A DNA stretch of 47,814 bases, from contig NZ_JAEUFG010000029.1 in NCBI RefSeq assembly GCF_018588585.1, positions 1 to 47,814 on the forward strand. The letters run 5' to 3'. Source of the DNA: Bacillus sp. SM2101 (GTDB lineage Bacteria; Bacillota; Bacilli; Bacillales; SM2101). Below are positions 42,784 through 47,814 of the stretch, piece after piece. Numbering within the stretch: position 1 is the first letter of the stretch; every line of letters begins with the position of its first letter. Both the position numbers and the translations under genes were made by a program. The notes beneath the pieces were generated by a model. The model was not told the origin of the DNA. It was given only the letters and a program-made list of their open reading frames with translations, and searched no databases.

Positions 42784-42942
42784 TTACACACATACGATTG
42801 TCCAAAAAGTCACCTCTTTGTTTTCGTATATGATTACGGTTGTAGTCGAAGCAACCGGGAGGTATCCGCCGAAAAATCGATAAACCTCCTCCTCGTCAAC
42901 TAGGGTTACCTTACCTAGTCCAGGCGCTTTTACACCAATCAT
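42784..42942 (-). CDS. Small hypothetical protein (52 aa)
   Basis: From ATG 42942 the frame reads MIGVKAPGLGKVTLVDEEEV, then a beta-rich tail VASTTTVIIYENKEVTFWTI and VCV. The mixed beta/Gly pattern looks like a real small domain and the codon use fits. GGGTAGGG acts as ribosome binding site. It precedes the HAD gene by 78 bases. No family is recognised; it could also be the remnant of a larger gene. Confidence 0.45.
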   Translation of the reverse strand: MIGVKAPGLGKVTLVDEEEVYRFFGGYLPVASTTTVIIYENKEVTFWTIVCV

Positions 42943-43073
42943 TCTACCCTACCCTTCTATTAAAAAATCCAATTATTATTCTACAATACTTTCGTTTATT
43001 ATTCAATGTATAAATAGAAATTTTATTAAATTTATGAAATAATTACCATTAAATATAATTAAAAGGAGCAGTT

Positions 43074-43580
43074 ATGGCAACGATGGAAATTTCAATGTTT
43101 CCAGTCATTTCCTCTAACTCAGCAAAGTACGGGTTATGGTTAACATCTATATCAATTGGTATAATAGCTGGCACTACCTTATCTAGTATACAAAATAAAT
43201 TTCCACTTAAACTGAGTCTTTCCTATCGTTTCTATATTTCCAGGTGCTCTCTGCTTATTATCTATAACCACAATTAAGAGACTTATCATTCCTTATGTTT
43301 TGTTTAGGTTTGCTTGGGCTATATCCAAACATGCATACGAATAAATCTACCCGAACACTTTATTGGAACTGGATTTTCCTTTCTGTCGTCACTGTTAGGC
43401 TCTTTATGCTCTTTATGCCCTTTAGGATATTTTGCAGGTAGTGTAATAGGAGGATTAACATCGGGACATTTATGTTATTTTTAACAGCTATCGGATATTG
43501 GGTTTACTGTTTATTGTTTATTACACCCTAAACTAAATAAGCTGACAAATCGATTACATGACTGTTTAGAAGGATCATAA
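43074..43580 (+). pseudogene. Decayed MFS transporter, C-terminal half
   Basis: Translating the three frames in turn gives pieces of an MFS C-terminal half: MFPVISSNSAKYGLWLTSIS, LSSIQNKFPLKLS, FPGALCLLSITT, GLLGLYPNMHTNK, then FMLFLTAIGYWVYCLLFIT and a tail HPKLNKLTNRLHD ending at 43580. At least three frameshifts and internal stops are present. The N-terminal half is gone. It is a clear remnant of a transporter, not a working gene. Confidence 0.65.
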
Positions 43581-43590
43581 TCACACAAAA

Positions 43591-43614
43591 CCCCATTCGT
43601 TAAACACAATGAGG
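43591..43614 (-). terminator. Weak terminator of the Nudix gene at 43648
   Basis: CCCCATT (43591-43597) pairs with AATGAGG (43608-43614), one mismatch. On the minus strand TTTTGTG follows. Confidence 0.4.
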
Positions 43615-43647
43615 CTGAGGCGTTTTCTATATTCAAAAGTATCATAA

Positions 43648-44112
43648 TCAACTAATAACAGGTAACTGCTTTTTCTCCGCCCAATCGAGAATAAAAGCTT
43701 TTTGACGTGGATTTAAATTTTGGGGCAGCTCTTCTTTCAAAAAGAATCTATGCTCCCGACTTTCAATATCCATTTGCTTTAATTCTCCTTTGTAACAGCT
43801 CGTTTTAAAGATGAGTTGCACGCTATAAACTTCATCACCATTAGGATATTTAACGAAACATGCTTCACCTGAATATATACCGAATAAATCTAATTTCTCT
43901 ACTTGTAAGCCGGTTTCTTCAAACGTTTCTCTTTTAGCTGTTTGTTCAAATGACTCTCCTATTTCCATAACCCCACCAGGGATACACCAATTATCCTCAT
44001 CAGTTCGATGCTGTAATAAAATTCTTTCTCCATCTTCGATAATTACTCCACAGCCAACGGTAAAAAGAGTTTGGTGACCGATGAGCTTTCTCATATCCTT
44101 AATATAATTCAT
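43648..44112 (-). CDS. Nudix hydrolase, tandem paralogue 1
   Basis: The 154 residues have the box GGVMEIGESFEQTAKRETFE followed by ETGL. The N-terminal MRKLIGHQTLFTVGCGVIIE and central KYPNGDEVYSV are shared with the next gene, so the two are tandem duplicates that have diverged. ADP-ribose or a damaged nucleotide are typical substrates in this group. The ribosome binding site (AAAGG, about ten bases before ATG 44112) is modest. Confidence 0.87.
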   Translation of the reverse strand: MNYIKDMRKLIGHQTLFTVGCGVIIEDGERILLQHRTDEDNWCIPGGVMEIGESFEQTAKRETFEETGLQVEKLDLFGIYSGEACFVKYPNGDEVYSVQLIFKTSCYKGELKQMDIESREHRFFLKEELPQNLNPRQKAFILDWAEKKQLPVIS

Positions 44113-44186
44113 CTGCGATTACCTTTCCTTTGTGTTGTATGCATAATTGATGTTACTTCATAAAATTTTTAAAATGTTATTCTCCT

Positions 44187-44645
44187 TTATAAAGAGCTTC
44201 TTTTTTGCAAATACTCCTTTATAATGGGATAATCAGGTGGATTTATTTTTTCCGGGAGTTCATTAAGATGAAAAAATTGTAGATCAGCTACTTCACTTAC
44301 ATCCTTCTTACACACTCCATCAAATGAAGTACATATAAATACTGAAACTACATTATATACTTCGTCACCATTTGGATATTTATAATAAAATTCTTCACCT
44401 GAAAAAACATTAAATAGCTTAAGAGAATTTGCTGTTAACCCTGTTTCTTCAAACAGTTCACGCCTTGCCACTTCTTCTAACGTTTCTCCCATCTCTGAAG
44501 AGCCTCCTGGCAACCCCCAACGTCGATTATCTTTGCGCAATTGTAATAATACTCTATTACTTTTATCTAAAAGAATGACAGATGCACCTACCATAATCAG
44601 AGGACAATTACCTACTAACTTTCTCAAATCCATGATATAGCCCAT
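44187..44645 (-). CDS. Nudix hydrolase, tandem paralogue 2
   Basis: The 152 residues have the box GGSSEMGETLEEVARRELFE followed by ETGL, and share LRKLVG, SGEEFYYKYPNGDEVYNV and the overall layout with the gene at 43648-44112. GAAGGA lies six bases before ATG 44645. It sits 74 bases upstream of its paralogue on the same strand, so they may be cotranscribed. Confidence 0.88.
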   Translation of the reverse strand: MGYIMDLRKLVGNCPLIMVGASVILLDKSNRVLLQLRKDNRRWGLPGGSSEMGETLEEVARRELFEETGLTANSLKLFNVFSGEEFYYKYPNGDEVYNVVSVFICTSFDGVCKKDVSEVADLQFFHLNELPEKINPPDYPIIKEYLQKRSSL

Positions 44646-44774
44646 ATTTTTCCTTCTCTAACATGGTACTAATTTTCTGAATATTAGTAATTATATCATA
44701 TTTTTAATACTAGATTTAATAACAAAGAGGTTGTTTATCACACTGACATTCCTATGAAGCTTCTATACAAATAA

Positions 44775-44911
44775 ATTGTATTCGCATAAATTGTTGTTTT
44801 TCGTATTAAGAACTAAAGACACATACCAAAAAGTACTCATGGTACCTTTAACTCTCTATAGCACATATCACCTCATTTTACTGTTCTACAACAAAGTTAT
44901 CAAAAAGAGCC
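44775..44911 (-). repeat. MITE-like repeat, copy J
   Basis: A 137 bp diverged copy in minus orientation. Left end GGCTCTTTTTGATAACTTTG, right part ACGAAAAACAACAATTTATG then CGAATACAA. It lies between the Nudix pair and ypcP, next to the ypcP terminator. Confidence 0.65.
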
Positions 44912-44926
44912 AAATAAAAATAAAAA

Positions 44927-44954
44927 CACATGAAAATTCATTACATCTCATGTG
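44927..44954 (-). terminator. Terminator of ypcP
   Basis: CACATGA (44927-44933) pairs with TCATGTG (44948-44954). On the minus strand TTTTTATTTTTATT follows. It lies 37 bases after the ypcP stop. Confidence 0.8.
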
Positions 44955-44991
44955 CTTTCTTACAAGTATGCTATTGCAACAGTTTTTCTAC

Positions 44992-45882
44992 TTATCTTTT
45001 AACCTTTGCTTTCAATCCATATTTTTCAAACTCTTCGTGAATTATTTCTTCTTCTAATTGAAGTAGAAGTTCAGAAATCTCAAATTCATTGATTTGTGGT
45101 ATATCGACAATAATTTCAGCTAACTTCTTACTTAAAAAAGCCATTTCCTTGCCTGCAATTAATTTTTTCTTATATCGGTTGAAGGACTTATCTAAGTCAT
45201 CAATTTGTTCATATAGTTTATCTATGCCATCATACATTTTCACTAAAGGAAGTGCTGCTTTTTCACCAACACCAGTGACGCCGGGAATGTTATCACTTTT
45301 GTCCCCTAATAGTGCCTTCACATCAACCCATTGACTTGGAGATATTTCGTATTCATTATGAAAGTCTTGTAATCTGTAAATGGTATCACCTTTAGATTTA
45401 ATTGCAATAACTTGCGAAATATTTTGATCTAATAATTGTAATAAGTCTCGATCATTACTGTATATATAGCACTGCTTTTGATGCTCACGACTCCATTTTG
45501 TTGCTAAAGCGCCTATTACATCATCTGCTTCATAGCGATCTACAGAAATTTGAGAAATCCCAATTTTATCAAGTATTATTTTTGACGTTTCAAATTGCTG
45601 AATGAGAGGGTCTGGTAGTTCGCCTCTCGTCGCTTTATAATCTTCAAACATGTCACGCCTAATGACTTCATCACGCTTTACATCCCATACGATTGCTACA
45701 TGTGTCGCTCGTAGATCTTCAATTAACGCAAAGATTTTATTAAACTTGACTCGTAACGCGTTAATGTATAATCCTTGGCTATTTTTTGCAAGCTGATCCT
45801 CATCCCTACCATAGGAAGTTGCAAAGTAACACCTGCTTAATATATTGAATCCATCTATTAAAAGTAAACTATGGTTTTCCAT
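44992..45882 (-). CDS. ypcP: 5'-3' exonuclease (YpcP, FEN/PolI N-terminal-like)
   Basis: The 296 residues form a stand-alone 5' nuclease domain: LLLIDGFNILSRCYFA, RRDMFEDYKATR, RYEADDVIGALA, YSNDRDLLQLL and ALLGDKSDNIPGVTGVGEKAA, which together give the acidic two-metal site and the helix-hairpin-helix. It processes flaps and RNA primers as a backup of DNA polymerase I. ATG 45882 is preferred, although AAAGGGTG is 12-14 bases away; GTG 45897 is too close to it. Confidence 0.93.
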   Translation of the reverse strand: MENHSLLLIDGFNILSRCYFATSYGRDEDQLAKNSQGLYINALRVKFNKIFALIEDLRATHVAIVWDVKRDEVIRRDMFEDYKATRGELPDPLIQQFETSKIILDKIGISQISVDRYEADDVIGALATKWSREHQKQCYIYSNDRDLLQLLDQNISQVIAIKSKGDTIYRLQDFHNEYEISPSQWVDVKALLGDKSDNIPGVTGVGEKAALPLVKMYDGIDKLYEQIDDLDKSFNRYKKKLIAGKEMAFLSKKLAEIIVDIPQINEFEISELLLQLEEEIIHEEFEKYGLKAKVKR

Positions 45883-46118
45883 TTTATCGTCATACACCCT
45901 TTCAGTAACAGCACTTACTTCCTATCATTTTATCATAACGATGTTGCATATAACTTGCTAAGATGTTGGAAAATCCAGAGACTTTTTAACTCAATCATTA
46001 CGTATCAGACGAAGAATTAATTCACCTTGAATGGATAAAAAATTTTTCGGCATTGGTATGACAAAACATAGAGTCCCCCTCCATACTCCATACAACCAAG
46101 CCTAATCATCTATCACTG

Positions 46119-46688
46119 TTATTTCTGCATTTTGTTAATACCATTAAGATATGTGCTTACGATATAATATAGGCTATCATCAAGGCTCAGATTCAAACCA
46201 AACCCAGCATGCTGCTCTAATGAAGAGAATCCATGTAAGATGCTCCTTAAGCCTCTAACGGTATGAAGAGCGGCTTCATCCTCTAATCGAAAAGTTTGCA
46301 GGACAGCTAACACAAGGTTAACGATGTTACGGCTTGCCTTTTGCGCTGCTTCATCAGATGCATCAGGTGCCATTAATGTCGCTTCATATAATCCACGGTT
46401 AGAACGAGCAAAGTTCACGTAGGCTTTCGCTAATGAATATACAGCATCTTCCCCTGCGATCCCTATTACAGCACTTGTCAGTTCATTATGAAGTTTCTCA
46501 AGTCCATAAATGGCTAGCTGTTTTCTTAATCCAGGTAACCCATCAATATGGTTATATAATGAAGGAGGACGAATGTTCAGCTTCTTTGCTAATATAGCTA
46601 ATGTTACTGCTTCAAGCCCTTGTTCATTTGCAATCTCTGCTGCAGCTTGTAATATTGTTTGTAAATCTAAACCTGTTCTAGGTGACAT
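46119..46688 (-). CDS. TetR/AcrR regulator (WHG-type C-terminus)
   Basis: The 189 residues begin with a TetR helix-turn-helix (ILQAAAEIANEQGLEAVTLA, RPPSLYNHIDGLPGLRK). The C-terminal domain, with RGLRSILHGFSSLE, fits the WHG type. AAGGAGAAAGAGC lies before ATG 46688. It follows the MBL gene by 24 bases, and the operon promoter holds two dyads that it probably binds. Confidence 0.9.
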   Translation of the reverse strand: MSPRTGLDLQTILQAAAEIANEQGLEAVTLAILAKKLNIRPPSLYNHIDGLPGLRKQLAIYGLEKLHNELTSAVIGIAGEDAVYSLAKAYVNFARSNRGLYEATLMAPDASDEAAQKASRNIVNLVLAVLQTFRLEDEAALHTVRGLRSILHGFSSLEQHAGFGLNLSLDDSLYYIVSTYLNGINKMQK

Positions 46689-46712
46689 GCTCTTTCTCCT
46701 TTGTCAATTGAA

Positions 46713-47420
46713 TTAGCCAATCTTTCTTTCAGCTTCTTGAATAGCATGATTCATTGCTGAGGCGGGATTATTTAGTAGATTTCCGTGACCGACTGCTAGT
46801 AGTGCTGGCTTATACTTCATTAGCTTCTTTGCACTTTGAAGTGCTTGTTCTTTGTTCCATGTTGCCATTGCAGGGAAGGGGAACGAAACTCTTAATTGTC
46901 CAGCAACAGCTATTCCTCCCCTTATTTGAAATGTATCTCCAGCAATTAATGTGTTTGAACGCGTATCTAAGAAGGTTAGGGACCCTGGAGTATGCCCAGG
47001 AGTTGAAATTGTTAGTAATGAACCAATTACATCTCCCTCGTTAAGTAGCACATCTGGTTTTGTCTGAATACCTTTAGGAACTCCACCTCGAATAGGAGTG
47101 TTTGGTTCATCAGCGTGTAAAGATTTGTCTCCAGCTAATAGTTTAGCATCACGACTTGAGATATAAACCTTGGCATTTGGGAGTTTATTTTTCAAGTTAT
47201 CTAAAGCACCAACATGGTCATCATGGGCATGGGTTAAACATATTTTTGTAATGGGTTTACCAATTGATTCAGCTGTACGCAAAATCTCCTTGGCACTGTA
47301 TGGCAAAGCTGCATCAATTAATGTCAATTCATCATCTTCCTCGACAAGATAGCTATTCACAGGCATTAAACGGGGTAAAAACGTCAACTGATATAAATAT
47401 TTTTCTTGCTTTTTCCTCAT
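46713..47420 (-). CDS. Metallo-beta-lactamase-fold hydrolase
   Basis: The 235 residues show the MBL set: CLTHAHDDHVGA (His64, His66, Asp68, His69), STPGHTPGSLTF, AGDTF and VGHGN near the end. It is a single-domain, cytosolic member; lactonase or thioesterase-like activities are possible. AGGTG precedes ATG 47420. It is the first gene of the MBL-TetR operon. Confidence 0.9.
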   Translation of the reverse strand: MRKKQEKYLYQLTFLPRLMPVNSYLVEEDDELTLIDAALPYSAKEILRTAESIGKPITKICLTHAHDDHVGALDNLKNKLPNAKVYISSRDAKLLAGDKSLHADEPNTPIRGGVPKGIQTKPDVLLNEGDVIGSLLTISTPGHTPGSLTFLDTRSNTLIAGDTFQIRGGIAVAGQLRVSFPFPAMATWNKEQALQSAKKLMKYKPALLAVGHGNLLNNPASAMNHAIQEAERKIG

Positions 47421-47442
47421 TTCATTCTCACCTCATATCCAT

Positions 47443-47491
47443 AAACTAATAATATTAGTTTTATAATAACTAACGTTATTAGTTTTGTCAA
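47443..47491 (-). promoter_or_regulatory. MBL-TetR promoter with two operator dyads
   Basis: On the minus strand TTGACA (47491-47486) and TATTAT (47468-47463) are 17 bases apart. AACTAA...TTAGTT (47468-47484) sits in the spacer and a perfect 19 bp palindrome AAACTAATAATATTAGTTT lies just downstream (47443-47461). The shared ACTAA half-sites suggest TetR autoregulation. Confidence 0.7.
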
Positions 47492-47508
47492 ACATTAATA
47501 TTTAATAT

Positions 47509-47638
47509 GGCTGTTTTAGAAATAAACCATACTCAACTAGTTGGCACCTTCTCTTCTGTACATTGATGACTAACAATATAAAACCACTTTTTTGGTACTA
47601 AATTGATAACAATAGCAACAAATTTTACGAAAAGAGCC
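47509..47638 (-). repeat. MITE-like repeat, copy G
   Basis: A 130 bp copy in minus orientation. Left end GGCTCTTTTCGTAAAATTTG, inner block AGAAGAGAAGGTGCCAACTA, right end TTCTAAAACAGCC. It lies upstream of the MBL-TetR promoter, not between promoter and gene. Confidence 0.8.
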
Positions 47639-47738
47639 TTTAATAAAATGAGCATATTAGCTCTATAATCTCCAGTCATTTAGAGCAATATATCCGACAT
47701 AAAGAAAATAATTTTAAAAAAGGTAGGACTCCATATAT

Positions 47739-47794
47739 AAAATGTACCCTATAGAGTAGACACTTTAAAAAAGTCTCCCTATAGGGTACATTTT
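47739..47794. repeat. Long inverted repeat at the window edge, possible IS end
   Basis: AAAATGTACCCTATAG (47739-47754) pairs perfectly with 47779-47794, with an inner AGAC/GTCT pair. GTAGACACTTT in the loop resembles the ends of IS3-family elements, and a possible ribosome binding site (GGAG) follows at 47803. The 100 bases before it hold no gene. Identity as an IS end is an inference; the element would continue past the window. Confidence 0.45.
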
Positions 47795-47814
47795 TGTATA
47801 ATGGAGAAACACAA

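Noticed and set aside
1-47814. CRISPR array, tRNA or rRNA genes
   Set aside because: No regularly spaced direct repeats and no recognisable tRNA or rRNA segments were seen on reading; a tRNAscan or Rfam run would be decisive.

Overview
The window comes from a low-GC, endospore-forming member of the Bacillaceae; the genus cannot be fixed from the sequence alone. The evidence is AT-rich DNA, strong AGGAGG-type ribosome binding sites, frequent TTG and GTG starts, an splA-splB (spore photoproduct lyase) pair, a PpaC-type Mn pyrophosphatase and close relatives of Bacillus subtilis YeeI and YpcP. No tRNA, rRNA, CRISPR array or phage block was seen.

Layout. (1) 1-2391, minus strand: a putative copper-linked set (MFS transporter, glutaredoxin, 5' part of CopA) behind a TTGACA promoter whose spacer carries a CsoR/CstR-like dyad. 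(2) 2798-6605: a sensor kinase/response regulator pair divergent from a DUF418 membrane protein. (3) 6813-10614: two MFS exporters, a trmO gene with a nonsense codon and a 5'-truncated deoxyribosyltransferase-like gene. (4) 10793-17004: a probable catabolic locus, with TetR plus class III aminotransferase on the minus strand and FGGY kinase, MFS transporter and class II aldolase on the plus strand. (5) 17104-24792: mixed single genes (acyltransferase, TTG-started beta-propeller protein, Asp/Glu racemase, GNAT, DJ-1/PfpI, NlpC/P60-like, lipoprotein YidC). (6) 25008-27511: a sulfide/persulfide operon (DsrE, TusA, SQR-like flavoprotein, DUF1641) with a CstR-like promoter. (7) 27714-31341: iadA, ppaC and an unusual protein that joins a helix-turn-helix to a degenerate F1-ATPase beta-like domain. 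(8) 31700-34536: FAD oxidoreductase and splA-splB. (9) 34878-38394: a PadR/HAAS/DUF4825 operon and an ArsR/permease/Cys-Cys peptide metal operon. (10) 38380-47420: Nudix hydrolases, VOC proteins, YeeI, a HAD phosphatase, a decayed MFS gene, YpcP and an MBL-TetR operon. The window ends in a long inverted repeat that may be an insertion-sequence end.

The clearest unexplained structure is a dispersed, non-coding, MITE-like repeat of about 110-215 bp. Thirteen complete or partial copies were found, all intergenic. Ends resemble GGCTCTTTTCGTAAACTTTG on the left and an inverted GCGAAAACAGCC on the right, with an internal block like GCCACGAATGCTAGATGTAT. At two metal-regulated loci a copy lies between a recognisable promoter/operator and the gene, so it should be transcribed as a 5' leader. 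The strongest candidate for a new protein system is the HTH/F1-beta fusion at 30217-31263, which has matching GAGTAA/TTACTC dyads at both ends of the gene. Several genes show decay: trmO W22 to stop, missing 5' ends, a TetR gene with an ATT where its start should be, and an MFS remnant.
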